From a virus: DNA of 30,826 nucleotides. A model generated the notes under the pieces. The model had not been told where the DNA came from and did not search any database. It was given only the letters and a program-made list of their open reading frames with translations. The stretch is taken from the IMG/VR virus record IMGVR_UViG_3300010391_000108, positions 1 through 30,826 of that record; one strand, given 5' to 3'. This document shows, piece by piece, positions 5,796 through 12,622 of this stretch (position 1 is the stretch's first letter; every line of letters starts with the position of its first letter). The position numbers were made by a program, and so were the translations under genes.

Positions 5796-7196
5796 TTAGC
5801 TTATCATCTCAATCTTGAAGCAGCCACAGGGATAAGCCTCTCTTGTTGGGGTAAGTCTGTAAGAACCAGTCTTCGTTCCATAGGGAACAAATCCCTTCAT
5901 ACCAGACAGGAATATCTCCGAGCCATTGTGGAGAATGGAAATCCAGTTCGAGCCATCACTTCCTCTGGATACCCTGATGGTGCAGTCTCCTGTTATATCC
6001 CTCCAGACCTTGGCAGAAGGTTCAGGTTCGGCATCCACCACCCTCTTGCCCACCACGAGTGCTCTGCAGGTATCAGCCTGGTTGCTACCCAAGGGGAGAA
6101 TTTCACCCCTCTTGATGTCCCCTATGACAGTAACCTCGTGAACAACATTAGTCCATCTACGAGGAGCTACTCCTCCACGATTGGACTGAGCAAACATCTC
6201 AGCACTGTTCAGACTCGTGAACACAGCCAGACCACACTGCCCAGCTGGAGCAGTCGCCACTTCCCCCACCTTGTACTCAATAGTGGGGATTGAGGCAGCC
6301 ATATCCGTCAGCTTGCTCCCTGCATAGATAGACACTATCTTGTCCCCATCCAGTCTGAATACCTTGAAGGCTGGGGTGAGCTCGACACCAGTATCAGGCT
6401 TGGGCTCCTTAACAAGGTCAAGCTCATCTGGATGGTAGTAGTTCTCCTCCCCTGGACAGTACTGAACATAAACCTTGTCTTGCCTGTCGGGGGTTGTATC
6501 CTCCTCTCTCTCTATTCTGCTAACCTTGCCTCCAGCTGGAGTGACAGCCGAGAACCTGTTCCCCTTTCTATTCCAGCGAACATAGTCACCTACCTTGAAC
6601 TTGCTGGCTGGGGGAGCAAGCTCCAGATGCTCTGGGACAGTTGACCAGCAACTTTGGGCAGGGAATTTAACAAGGACAAGATTTCCCCTTACCTCTGTCA
6701 CTGTACCCACATCCCCCCGCTTGACCTCACCCCAACCACCAGAAGGCTTTGTGATGTGGGCAGGAACTTTCACCTTGTCTCCCACCTTGAACTTACTGGC
6801 TGGATTAACAAGTTCCAGTTCAGACTCGTAGAGGTCTTGCTGCCTCTTGCTTGAGTCAATGCGGACTGATATAGAGTACCCATTGACTCTCTCAACAGTG
6901 GCAATATCCTCCATCTCCATACTTGCTCCCCACCTGTTTGCTCCACCAGCCACCCTCTTTACCCTGTCCCCGACCTTGAACCTTGCTTCCATCTTTGTAT
7001 CTCCTTCTCCTTTCCCCTTCTCCTTTACAGAAGTAAGAGGGCTAATTCCTTTGGTAAGTTTACCATTCTTCAGCTTTATGTGGCAAGCAAGGCAGTGAAG
7101 ATTATCAGTATCCACTCTGCTTGTCCTTGAGCAGCCCTCATCCTTGTTGACTCCTCCCTCCGTAATACCACAGTAGAAACACTTCTTAGCTTCCAT
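5796..7196 (-). CDS. Multidomain protein with three FKVGD SH3/KOW-like repeats
   Basis: 466 residues from the ATG at 7196, chosen because GAGGAGG precedes it; the frame extends to 7340 but that part overlaps the gene at 7222. The N-terminal 45 residues have a CFYCG...CHCLACH-like zinc motif reminiscent of HNH fingers (no clear catalytic His). Then come three tandem repeats of about 65 residues beginning FKVGDRV, FKVGDKV and FKVGDYV, each a small beta barrel of the SH3/KOW or Mib-Herc2 kind. The C-terminal 200 residues are beta-rich and unrecognised. A second ATG with AAGGAG lies in frame before the first repeat (MEARFKVGD), so a shorter product lacking the zinc part may also be made. Function unknown. 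Confidence 0.7.
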   Translation of the reverse strand: MEAKKCFYCGITEGGVNKDEGCSRTSRVDTDNLHCLACHIKLKNGKLTKGISPLTSVKEKGKGEGDTKMEARFKVGDRVKRVAGGANRWGASMEMEDIATVERVNGYSISVRIDSSKRQQDLYESELELVNPASKFKVGDKVKVPAHITKPSGGWGEVKRGDVGTVTEVRGNLVLVKFPAQSCWSTVPEHLELAPPASKFKVGDYVRWNRKGNRFSAVTPAGGKVSRIEREEDTTPDRQDKVYVQYCPGEENYYHPDELDLVKEPKPDTGVELTPAFKVFRLDGDKIVSIYAGSKLTDMAASIPTIEYKVGEVATAPAGQCGLAVFTSLNSAEMFAQSNRGGVAPRRWTNVVHEVTVIGDIKRGEILPLGSNQADTCRALVVGKRVVDAEPEPSAKVWRDITGDCTIRVSRGSDGSNWISILHNGSEIFLSGMKGFVPYGTKTGSYRLTPTREAYPCGCFKIEMIS

Positions 7197-7221
7197 ATTC
7201 CTCCTCTTGATAACTCCAGTT

Positions 7222-7677
7222 TCACCAGCTCGAATGATACTCAAAAGAGCCATCATCCTTACAGGCAAGAACTCTCTCAAGCTCTTTCTTGGTATATTCC
7301 AGGTCTTGGTAGTACCACCCCTCATAATCTGTTGTACCAAAGAAGAACCCCTCCTGAGTGGGGAGCAGTTCAGGAGCTTTGGAGTGGTCTTGCAGAACTT
7401 CAGTTACCAACCTAAGTAACTCTTGAAGTTGCTCTTCTGAAACGTAGTAGCTCCCACAGTCATCCTCCCCCTCTTGAACATTGTCAACAAACCACTGATG
7501 AATTGCATTTGTTTTTCTCCAGTACATTTCTTCAGTCTGGATAGACACAATCTTATCAGTTGGGATAGAGCTAGATTTCCCTCCCTTTAGGACTGTGATG
7601 GCGTGCTTCTCATCATCAGTCATGTGAGTCCAGTTCTTGACGTAGTAGTTTTTCCTCAAGTACATATCCAGTCCCAT
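7222..7677 (-). CDS. Conserved phage/bacterial protein of the MGLDMYL type
   Basis: 151 residues with a recognisable conserved layout: MGLDMYL start, then YWRKTNAIHQWFVDNVQEGEDDCG (52-75), a helix, and GFFFGTTDYEGWYYQDLEYTKKELERVL near the end. Proteins of this pattern are frequent in phages and some bacteria and remain without known function. GGAGG lies 6 nt before the ATG. Not part of an overlapping pair on the upstream side, so it may start a translational unit. Confidence 0.8.
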   Translation of the reverse strand: MGLDMYLRKNYYVKNWTHMTDDEKHAITVLKGGKSSSIPTDKIVSIQTEEMYWRKTNAIHQWFVDNVQEGEDDCGSYYVSEEQLQELLRLVTEVLQDHSKAPELLPTQEGFFFGTTDYEGWYYQDLEYTKKELERVLACKDDGSFEYHSSW

Positions 7678-7710
7678 ATTAAACCTCCTTATTTATTCTG
7701 CCTTATTCAC

Positions 7711-7878
7711 TTATACTCTAGGAGCATTGTCTGTCAGTGGCTTGACTGTAACCAGGATATGCTTAGGATTACCCAGTGCCTCTGCCTCTTCCTTCCGCAG
7801 GTACAGGTTATGGTTATCCATATCCGAGTACCTGACTGCACCCTTGGTTACCTTGTCCTGGCTCATTGGTATTTCCAT
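7711..7878 (-). CDS. Small protein, unknown function
   Basis: 55 residues (MEIPMSQDKVTKGAVRYSDM...ILVTVKPLTDNAPRV) from the ATG at 7878 with GAAGGAGG just upstream. Composition suggests an alpha/beta mini-domain. The start lies immediately next to the stop of the preceding gene at 7879. No recognisable family. Confidence 0.6.
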   Translation of the reverse strand: MEIPMSQDKVTKGAVRYSDMDNHNLYLRKEEAEALGNPKHILVTVKPLTDNAPRV

Positions 7879-8043
7879 TTAGACCTCCTTCTGTTTCTTC
7901 ATTGGCACAACCTGAACTTCTGTGTGCTTTGAGAGGAAACGGGGGGACAGTGCACTCAATATGGTCAACTCAAGGAACTTCCCCATCTCCTTCTCTTCAA
8001 AGTCCAGTGATGTGTCCAGTGTAACCTGATACGTCTTTCTCAC
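7879..8043 (-). CDS. Small protein, GTG start, unknown function
   Basis: 54 residues if translation begins at the GTG at 8043, which has AAAGGAG six bases upstream; the ATG at 8061 in the same frame lies inside the preceding gene and has a poorer site. The sequence (VRKTYQVTLDTSLDFEEKEMG...VQVVPMKKQKEV) looks like a small beta-alpha-beta unit. The stop is adjacent to the next start. Function unknown. Confidence 0.55.
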   Translation of the reverse strand: MRKTYQVTLDTSLDFEEKEMGKFLELTILSALSPRFLSKHTEVQVVPMKKQKEV

Positions 8044-8044
8044 T

Positions 8045-8233
8045 TTATTCTCCTTTCGCATAAGCCAGGAGTATTGCCTTCTCCTGGACTTGCTTACCAG
8101 TGGTAGGTATGCTCCGCCAGCACTCTGGATTATGGCAAGCCTTGTTCTTCCTCCTCTTACCACAGGGCAGGTCTGGCTCACCACAAATCAGGGCTGGCAA
8201 TTCCATATTCAGTTGCCTTCTCCGCTGTCCCAT
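8045..8233 (-). CDS. Small Cys-containing protein, unknown function
   Basis: 62 residues. Cysteines at LICGEPDLPCGKRRKNKACHNPEC could bind one zinc. GGGAG precedes the ATG at 8233; an inner ATG (residue 10) is possible. The final codons GCGAAAGGAGAATAA double as the ribosome binding site of the next gene. Function unknown. Confidence 0.6.
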   Translation of the reverse strand: MGQRRRQLNMELPALICGEPDLPCGKRRKNKACHNPECWRSIPTTGKQVQEKAILLAYAKGE

Positions 8234-8258
8234 TGGACTCCCTCTATTTCTGCTTTAG

Positions 8259-8435
8259 TTAGTCAGGATACCCTGCTGCATAAGCATACTTGGATTCATA
8301 GTCCCGACTGTCTGGGTCTTGGATTGGTTCTGGTTGCATCATAGCTTCTCTGTGGCAAGAGCCATGATACTTACAACTATTCTTCTGGCACAATTCCCAA
8401 TCCTGAACTATACAATGTTCGGTGTAGTCTTCCAT
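8259..8435 (-). CDS. Small Cys/His protein, unknown function
   Basis: 58 residues from the ATG at 8435 with GAGGAG nine bases upstream. The central part CQKNSCKYHGSCH (16-28) looks like a compact metal site. The C-terminal half is acidic and Tyr-rich. Spaced by 13 bases from the upstream stop. Function unknown. Confidence 0.55.
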   Translation of the reverse strand: MEDYTEHCIVQDWELCQKNSCKYHGSCHREAMMQPEPIQDPDSRDYESKYAYAAGYPD

Positions 8436-8448
8436 TTTAATTCTCCTC

Positions 8449-8625
8449 TTACTTTCCCTTCAGTAGCTCTTTGGTACAGGAGTGACAATACCTGCCGTGT
8501 CCAGCACGAACATAGGTATTGCCTCGCTCAATCAGAGTCCCACATTCCGAACAGTGGAACGCTCTGGGAGCTCGCTTGGTCTGGAGATTGGGATAGGACA
8601 TCCTCACCCCAAAGGGATAGCTCAT
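8449..8625 (-). CDS. Zinc-ribbon protein, unknown function
   Basis: 58 residues. CSECG (25-29) and CHSC (47-50) make a four-cysteine ribbon with RGNTYVRAGHGRY between, typical of small phage zinc fingers that recognise nucleic acid or protein. GGAGG lies upstream, inside the end of the preceding gene; TGATG joins the two genes, so translation is probably coupled. Confidence 0.65.
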   Translation of the reverse strand: MSYPFGVRMSYPNLQTKRAPRAFHCSECGTLIERGNTYVRAGHGRYCHSCTKELLKGK

Positions 8626-8765
8626 CACTGCACCTCCTTTCTTTGCGTAATCTGAATAAGAACATCGCTTTCTGGTAAGTAGAAGCCTGAACTATCCAGT
8701 TCCCACTTAATACCCAGTTTGTTAAGCAGTCTGGCTACTTCATCAACTAACTGAACTTTATTCAT
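8625..8765 (-). CDS. 46-residue protein, unknown function
   Basis: A short frame from the ATG at 8765 (MNKVQLVDEVARLLNKLGIKWELD...), an N-terminal amphipathic helix followed by a beta hairpin. It overlaps the upstream gene by eight bases and the downstream start by one (TGATG). No clear ribosome binding site, but the tight packing supports it. Confidence 0.5.
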   Translation of the reverse strand: MNKVQLVDEVARLLNKLGIKWELDSSGFYLPESDVLIQITQRKEVQ

Positions 8766-8961
8766 TATGCCTAAGCTCCTTTCTTTTATACTCAGTAATC
8801 TTGGCTATCCTGTTAGCTAAAGCTGTCTTACCGTGTTCCTGACAGTAGAAAGGGAGAATCCAAGTTTCATCCTTGAACTTGTGAGGAGTGTCAGGAGAGT
8901 CTGGAACTCGTGGCTTATTACAGCCCCTCCAGTGGCATATACCTCTGTCATACTTACTCAC
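8758..8961 (-). CDS. Small zinc-finger protein, unknown function
   Basis: 67 residues. C9, C14, then YCQEH near residue 40 could make a C-C-C-H zinc site; the C-terminal helix is basic (ANRIAKITEYKRKELRHNE). AAAGGAG precedes the ATG at 8961. The layout (GICHWRGCNKPRV...FYCQEHG) resembles zinc-beta-ribbon proteins seen in phages. Function unknown. Confidence 0.65.
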   Translation of the reverse strand: MSKYDRGICHWRGCNKPRVPDSPDTPHKFKDETWILPFYCQEHGKTALANRIAKITEYKRKELRHNE

Positions 8962-8982
8962 TGTTCTGTCTCCTTTCTTTAC

Positions 8983-9198
8983 CTATTTACTCAACATAAT
9001 ATCCAGACATTTTATAAGACCAGTAATCTTGAATTGTCCTTTGCATTGCTCATAAGAAGAACAGGGTTGACAGGTGTCAGGACTCCAGTCCGAACCGCAG
9101 TCGTTGTGATTAGACCAGTAAGCTCTTTGTGCTCCGCTATCTACTTCTTTAATCAGCATAAGTAGCCCATTCAAGGTTGACTGCACATCCTTCTCCAT
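8983..9198 (-). CDS. Small Cys-rich protein, unknown function
   Basis: 71 residues from the ATG at 9198, preferred over 9219 because AAAGGAG sits eight bases before it. Cysteines at NDCGSDW, TCQPCSSYEQC and KCLD suggest a metal or disulfide site, and the N-terminus is a helix. It follows the SLOG protein gene by about 20 bases. Function unknown. Confidence 0.6.
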   Translation of the reverse strand: MEKDVQSTLNGLLMLIKEVDSGAQRAYWSNHNDCGSDWSPDTCQPCSSYEQCKGQFKITGLIKCLDIMLSK

Positions 9199-9219
9199 AG
9201 TCATATCTCCTTTCTTCAA

Positions 9220-9582
9220 TCAGTCCTCTACTAATATAACCCCGATGCCAGCTTTCTTGGCTAGTTCAATCATCAACTTCGTACCTTTGCTGTGCTCTAT
9301 GTCTGAATGAAAGGCAAGGACTAAGTCAGGTTTACCCTCGACCAGCATTTGTTTGTTTCTTATTGCTCCTGCAGCCTTGTGAAATCTTTGCCAATTAGCA
9401 GGAAACTTAAGAACTGTTAACCCAAGTAATTCTGCTTCTTCCCTTGCTAAGGTATCTGCTCCTCTAGCTTCACCCTCGATAAGAGTATCATAGCCTAAGT
9501 CCTGGAGCTTACATAGCCAAGAGCGGATAGCTACTCTACCCGTCCAGTTCCTGTCTCCACATATCAATACTCTATTGTTCAT
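9220..9582 (-). CDS. SLOG-superfamily (YspA/DprA-related) nucleotide-binding protein
   Basis: 120 residues. The Rossmann-like SLOG pattern is clear: an opening strand VLICGDRNWT (5-14), IEGEARGADTLA (35-46, nucleotide or ligand loop), the FPANWQRFHKAAGAIRN segment (60-76), PDLVLAFH (85-92) and a SKGTKLMIELAKKAGI end. This is the YspA-like SLOG family common in phages, related to DprA and YpsA. SLOG proteins bind nucleotide-type ligands; the phage role is unknown. It is the first gene of the long leftward block. There is no good ribosome binding site: the predicted leader is essentially one perfect hairpin (9591-9612) plus eight bases. Confidence 0.8.
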   Translation of the reverse strand: MNNRVLICGDRNWTGRVAIRSWLCKLQDLGYDTLIEGEARGADTLAREEAELLGLTVLKFPANWQRFHKAAGAIRNKQMLVEGKPDLVLAFHSDIEHSKGTKLMIELAKKAGIGVILVED

Positions 9583-9590
9583 ATCAGTCC

Positions 9591-9612
9591 AGCATAGGTG
9601 GAAACCTATGCT
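9591..9612 (-). promoter_or_regulatory. Perfect 9-bp inverted repeat in the leader
   Basis: AGCATAGGT and ACCTATGCT flank a 4-base centre. The hairpin starts where transcription from the promoter at 9618-9644 should begin and ends eight bases before the ATG at 9582. The same ten bases AGCATAGGTG recur at 9930-9939, at the predicted start of the divergent transcript. It may act as an operator or as a 5' RNA stem. Confidence 0.55.
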
Positions 9613-9617
9613 TCCAC

Positions 9618-9644
9618 TCTATACCACCTCATCCATCTGGTCAA
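9618..9644 (-). promoter_or_regulatory. Extended -10 promoter, leftward
   Basis: On the minus strand TTGACC (9639-9644), a 15-bp spacer ending in TGG, and TATAGA (9618-9623). The short spacer is suboptimal; the TGG fits the extended -10 of the other promoters here. It would drive the long leftward block beginning with the SLOG gene. Confidence 0.4.
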
Positions 9645-9897
9645 GTGTTTATCAGCACTAAATGACCCCCAAAAGCAGCACTACATTAGACCCATACTCT
9701 ACACGCTACCGTGTAAGAAACCAGTGTGTACTGTCCCCCTACACTCCCCCAAATACGCCCATAATCCCTCCTCTTGATAACCCAGATTAACCCGCATCTT
9801 ACTCTGAAGCTAGACCAGCTTCGGGCATCAGTGCTTGGTTCAGTGAGTCAATAGAGTGCTCATCATCTTTTATAATCAGGGTAATAGTGAGCAGTGC
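9645..9897. repeat. Non-coding region with short palindromes
   Basis: No gene is visible. It contains TACACG-CTAC-CGTGTA (9700-9715) and GAAGCT-AGACC-AGCTTC (9806-9822), both perfect inverted repeats, and AGACC also at 9688. Relatives of these motifs recur in 10698-11017. They could be operators, an origin, or structured RNA. Confidence 0.45.
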
Positions 9898-9939
9898 TTG
9901 ACTTTGAGCTTCAGGTATGTTAGTGTTAAAGCATAGGTG
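9898..9939 (+). promoter_or_regulatory. Rightward promoter and AGCATAGGTG leader
   Basis: TTGACT (9898-9903), 17 bp, TAGTGT (9921-9926) preceded by TGT. The -10 is weak. The predicted start falls at AGCATAGGTG (9930-9939), shared with the divergent promoter. AGGTG (9935-9939) can pair with CACCT (9952-9956) just before the ATG at 9963, which lacks its own ribosome binding site. Confidence 0.4.
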
Positions 9940-9962
9940 ATTCCTAGTCAGCACCTTAATAA

Positions 9963-10631
9963 ATGAATATCAGATACCACAAAGCTGAAATACAGCTACG
10001 TGGCAAATTTACGCTGATATTCCAAAAGGAGATTCAAGTGGAAGAGTTAATCAGAGCAATGTCTATTACCGAGCTTCAGGTATTCAAGAAAACGTACATC
10101 GCCAATCCAGCAATCGTGAAAATCATAGATGGATACATCGAGGTGAAAACCAAAGAGGAAGCACAGGCTAAGGCTAAGGCAGAATTCGGAAAGGCAATCG
10201 AGAAGCTGATTGCCAAACTGCCCCACCCGGAAGATGTCACGAATGTCTACCTCGCTTGGCGTGAGGTTGAGGAAGTGGATACCACCAAGCCTGCCGTTGA
10301 GGTAGAAGTGGTAAAGGTAGTAGGACAGCCAGCAGTCAAGGAGATGAGACAGCCTACCATCAAGAGCATCAAATGGGTAGTCGAGGTAAACAAGGGCTTT
10401 CAGGTCAGCAAGTCTGGCACGAGCACCACGCCTGCCACTAGCAAGCGTGCCATTACCGTTTTCAAGAGAGATGGTACACAGCTGACCCTTGTCGGGCACT
10501 TCCCATCAGGAAGCAAGGCTTGTAGCTACCTGAAACTGGACGAGGGAGTCTCGTCAGCACCACTTACCCTGCGGAATAATGGGTATGTAGTGGAAGCAAT
10601 GGAGACTGGCACTACCTACACAGCCAGCTAA
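9963..10631 (+). CDS. Protein of unknown function with a NUMOD-like C-terminal domain
   Basis: 222 residues, the only rightward gene between two leftward blocks. The first 120 residues are mixed alpha/beta with a Lys/Glu/Ala-rich helix (VKTKEEAQAKAKAEFGKAIEKLIAKL). A Lys/Val-rich middle follows. The C-terminal 55 residues read KRAITVFKRDG..LVGHFPSGSKACSYLKL....PLTLRNNGYVVEA, whose order (F-S..A..YL...N-G-Y) resembles the small DNA-binding repeats (NUMOD1-like) next to homing endonucleases and in phage regulators. I therefore suspect DNA binding. It has its own promoter and a terminator directly after it, so it is expressed as a single-gene unit. Function unproven. Confidence 0.75.
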   Translation: MNIRYHKAEIQLRGKFTLIFQKEIQVEELIRAMSITELQVFKKTYIANPAIVKIIDGYIEVKTKEEAQAKAKAEFGKAIEKLIAKLPHPEDVTNVYLAWREVEEVDTTKPAVEVEVVKVVGQPAVKEMRQPTIKSIKWVVEVNKGFQVSKSGTSTTPATSKRAITVFKRDGTQLTLVGHFPSGSKACSYLKLDEGVSSAPLTLRNNGYVVEAMETGTTYTAS

Positions 10632-10655
10632 CCACAAGCAAGGCTATCACAAACT

Positions 10656-10697
10656 AAGGGGACTAACGAGACTAGGCGTTAAGTCCCCTTTAATTTT
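10656..10697 (+). terminator. Rho-independent terminator
   Basis: Arms AAGGGGACTAACG (10656-10668) and CGTTAAGTCCCCTT (10677-10690) form a stem of about 13 bp with one bulged T and an 8-base loop, followed by TAATTTT. It ends the transcript of the lone rightward gene, 25 bases after its stop, and protects the opposing leftward block. Confidence 0.8.
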
Positions 10698-11017
10698 GCC
10701 TGTTACCCTACACTGAAACGTGTAGAGCCAGACCACCTACCGCAAATCTAAGCCTATGCAATCTAGGCAATCCGTGCCTAACTTTGCCTCAAGGTAAAAT
10801 CATACCAGCCTGATATTCTAGCTTCAGATTGTCTGCTCCCTATGCCACTAGAATTAGACCATACGGGCACAGCCTACACTGTACCATGTATATTTAGGCA
10901 TACCTAAACTAGCCCATCAGACCCCCTACCGTATCCCCCCAGGCTCCTGTCTCACCCACCCGCCTAGGGCGAAGTTGGCTACTGGTAGAAATCCCAGTCA
11001 GACCGACTTTCCAGGAA
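10698..11017. repeat. Non-coding region with iterated and inverted repeats
   Basis: No gene is visible. It holds TACAC-N6-GTGTA at 10709-10724 and a variant at 10875-10890 (both related to 9700-9715), TAGGCA/TGCCTA (10764-10780), the perfect TTTAGG-CATA-CCTAAA (10893-10908), and the near-identical 14-mers CAGACC(A/C)CCTACCG at 10729 and 10918. AGACC also occurs at 10856 and 11000. This density suggests protein-binding sites: an origin, partition-like site or operator array. Confidence 0.5.
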
Positions 11018-11197
11018 CTATATCTGACCTGCTTTATACAGGCAACTGATAGAGAACTGAACCTCTTCCAAAGCATCACTGATGTAATCTTGCCTGTTCT
11101 TAGGAGTGATAGAGATTGTGGGGGGTGTAGAAGCTAACAAGTGTTTCAGTTCTTTCTCAGCCTTTTCTAACAGGTCTATAACCTCTAGTATGTTCAT
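11018..11197 (-). CDS. Small helical protein, unknown function
   Basis: 59 residues from the ATG at 11197 with AAGGAGGAAAT directly upstream. The N-terminus is a charged amphipathic helix (ILEVIDLLEKAEKELKHLLA), followed by a Pro/Thr linker and a second helix ending SCLYKAGQI. It is the last gene of the leftward block that starts at 12475. Not recognised. Confidence 0.6.
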   Translation of the reverse strand: MNILEVIDLLEKAEKELKHLLASTPPTISITPKNRQDYISDALEEVQFSISCLYKAGQI

Positions 11198-11230
11198 ATT
11201 TCCTCCTTCTTACTTCTGTAGAAAGTTCAG

Positions 11231-11431
11231 TTACCCCAACTTTCTAGGATTAGGATTAGCAGTACTGGAGTGGATAGGGCAGACCTCACTAATCCAGAAC
11301 AGCCCCCCTCTTATCCCACTCAAGTACCCCTTACCATGACTGTTATCCAGTACTGGACAAGTACACCCTTTATTCAGTGCCTTGTTACTTCCAGGAGGAA
11401 ACTCCTTTAAGACTCTAGCTCTGTTTGTCAT
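11231..11431 (-). CDS. Conserved phage protein with CTCPVLDNSHGKG motif
   Basis: 66 residues from the ATG at 11431, which has AAAGGAG seven bases upstream; the GTG at 11467 gives a longer but less likely product. The core GCTCPVLDNSHGKGY...FWISEVCPIH is a pattern I know from many phage genomes, with Cys and His that could bind zinc (CTC, H, C-P-I-H). The function of the family is unknown. Confidence 0.75.
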   Translation of the reverse strand: MTNRARVLKEFPPGSNKALNKGCTCPVLDNSHGKGYLSGIRGGLFWISEVCPIHSSTANPNPRKLG

Positions 11432-11490
11432 CTGTACTCCTTTCACTGCTGCCATCTGCCCTCCCACCTAACCCCTATAATCCCCCTTCC

Positions 11491-11643
11491 CTAAAATAGA
11501 TTTCCCTGTGAATCTATCAGTCCTTTATACCCACACCATTTGCAGGAGGCTTCCTCACTACAACCATCAAAGCCAAGGACTTCAAACCTAACAGGGAATG
11601 AGTGCCATCCTATCTTGCAGAATACTTTCTTAATCCAATTCAT
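11491..11643 (-). CDS. Small zinc-ribbon protein, unknown function
   Basis: 50 residues from the ATG at 11643 (AAAGGAGGGG upstream), preferred over 11691, which would overlap the neighbour. The sequence MNWIKKVFCKIGWHSF...GCSEEASCKWCGYKG has C-x2-C plus upstream Cys and His that could make one zinc site. Small phage proteins beginning with a Cys-x3-H-W/H pattern are common. Function unknown. Confidence 0.6.
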   Translation of the reverse strand: MNWIKKVFCKIGWHSFPVRFEVLGFDGCSEEASCKWCGYKGLIDSQGNLF

Positions 11644-11653
11644 ATCCCCTCCT

Positions 11654-11839
11654 TTAATAATTCCCCAATTTATCTGGATACTCTTCCTCAAAGGTGGAGT
11701 CTGGGACAGTATCCTTATATTTCAGGAACAACTCATAGAAGGAGGAGTTTCCAGAGAGTACTGAAAAGGAAAGCAGTGGAACCCTTTCATCCTTCTTCCC
11801 CTTTAATAAGAGTAGCTTCTGATATTCTAAAAGTTCCAT
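11654..11839 (-). CDS. Small protein, unknown function
   Basis: 61 residues starting one base after the FmdB-like gene's stop. The N-terminal helix is Leu/Lys-rich (MELLEYQKLLLLKGKKDERV), followed by a Ser/Phe-rich part and an acidic end. GGAAGG lies upstream within the preceding gene. No family recognised. Confidence 0.55.
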   Translation of the reverse strand: MELLEYQKLLLLKGKKDERVPLLSFSVLSGNSSFYELFLKYKDTVPDSTFEEEYPDKLGNY

Positions 11840-11840
11840 C

Positions 11841-12035
11841 TTAGTAATCCACCATCTTCCCTTCCCTGAGCTCCTTCAGGTATGGGCTGAACTGGAAGGG
11901 AGTGGACTGATACTTCCTCTTTGCAGAATCAGGTCTTTGACACCTGGGGCAGAGCTGCTTATCCCTTTCAGATATTGGGGCAACCCTCTCGAAGGTGAGC
12001 TCACATCGGTGGCAATAATATTCATAAGTAGGCAT
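11841..12035 (-). CDS. FmdB-like zinc-ribbon protein
   Basis: 64 residues. The start MPTYEYYCHRCELTFERVAPISERDK is the hallmark of the FmdB/CxxC_CxxC_SSSS putative regulatory family: C8, C11, then C29 and C32 (LCPRCQ) bind zinc. The tail (QSTPFQFSPYLKELREGK) is longer than the ribbon and basic. AAAGGAGGAAT precedes the ATG. In bacteria the family is suggested to be regulatory; in phages the role is not known. Confidence 0.8.
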   Translation of the reverse strand: MPTYEYYCHRCELTFERVAPISERDKQLCPRCQRPDSAKRKYQSTPFQFSPYLKELREGKMVDY

Positions 12036-12106
12036 TAGAATTATTCCTCCTTTCCAAATGTCCCAATTAGAAGTACGTTCCTATATCACTAAAGTAATAT
12101 AGAGGA

Positions 12107-12475
12107 CTACTTACCAAGAACTTTCCCTATCTTACCTTCAATGATTTTAACCTTGTTATCGTGGTTATGTTTCTTGTGATAGCAGAGATTAGCCCTAAGC
12201 CTATTAAGGAGTATATCCCTAGAAGCATTCTGATGGATTATAGGTCTCCCCATCTTAGGGGGCTTTGGATTGTTCCCCGCTCCTTTTTTCCAGTCATTCC
12301 ACTTATTACTGAACATTTGAGTATACCAAGGGATATAGCATAATACATGGTAGCACAGGACTTTTTTAAATCCTGGTTTATTGACAAAGTTCAGTATCAT
12401 TTCATCCCCACGCTCAATAAACCCAGGGCACCCATTACACTTGGTTCCATCCTTCTTTGCAATTAAGAACTTCAT
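12107..12475 (-). CDS. Zinc-finger protein, unknown function
   Basis: 122 residues. CNGCPGFIERGDEMI (13-27) and LCYHVLC (40-46) look like a PARP- or LIM-like C-C-H-C finger, followed by a basic helical C-terminus (MGRPIIHQNASRDILLNRLRANLCYHKKHNHDNKVKIIEGKIGK). No strong ribosome binding site is visible before the ATG at 12475 (GGGGGCAGGT only). It is the first gene after the strong leftward promoter and so would be expressed early. Not an HNH: there is no D-H pair. Function unknown. Confidence 0.65.
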   Translation of the reverse strand: MKFLIAKKDGTKCNGCPGFIERGDEMILNFVNKPGFKKVLCYHVLCYIPWYTQMFSNKWNDWKKGAGNNPKPPKMGRPIIHQNASRDILLNRLRANLCYHKKHNHDNKVKIIEGKIGKVLGK

Positions 12476-12555
12476 ACCTGCCCCCTTTTTTCCATCCTAG
12501 TATGTATATATTTATTTATAATGATAGTGGCTAAACATTTAACCTTTACGTGTAC

Positions 12556-12584
12556 ATTTTACCATACTTTTAATAGCTTGTCAA
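12556..12584 (-). promoter_or_regulatory. Strong leftward sigma70-type promoter
   Basis: On the minus strand TTGACA (12579-12584), a 17-bp spacer ending in TGG, and TAAAAT (12556-12561): perfect -35, 5 of 6 at -10, TGn extension. About 75 bp of A+T-rich leader, with a possible stem at 12529-12544, separates it from the ATG at 12475. Confidence 0.8.
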
Positions 12585-12622
12585 GTCCTCTGGAAACCTA
12601 CCCCCAAATAACCTGCAAGGTA

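Noticed and set aside
9645-11017. CRISPR array or tRNA genes in the repeat region
   Set aside because: Repeats are short, unequally spaced and partly inverted; no cloverleaf or regular spacer pattern was found here or elsewhere in the window.
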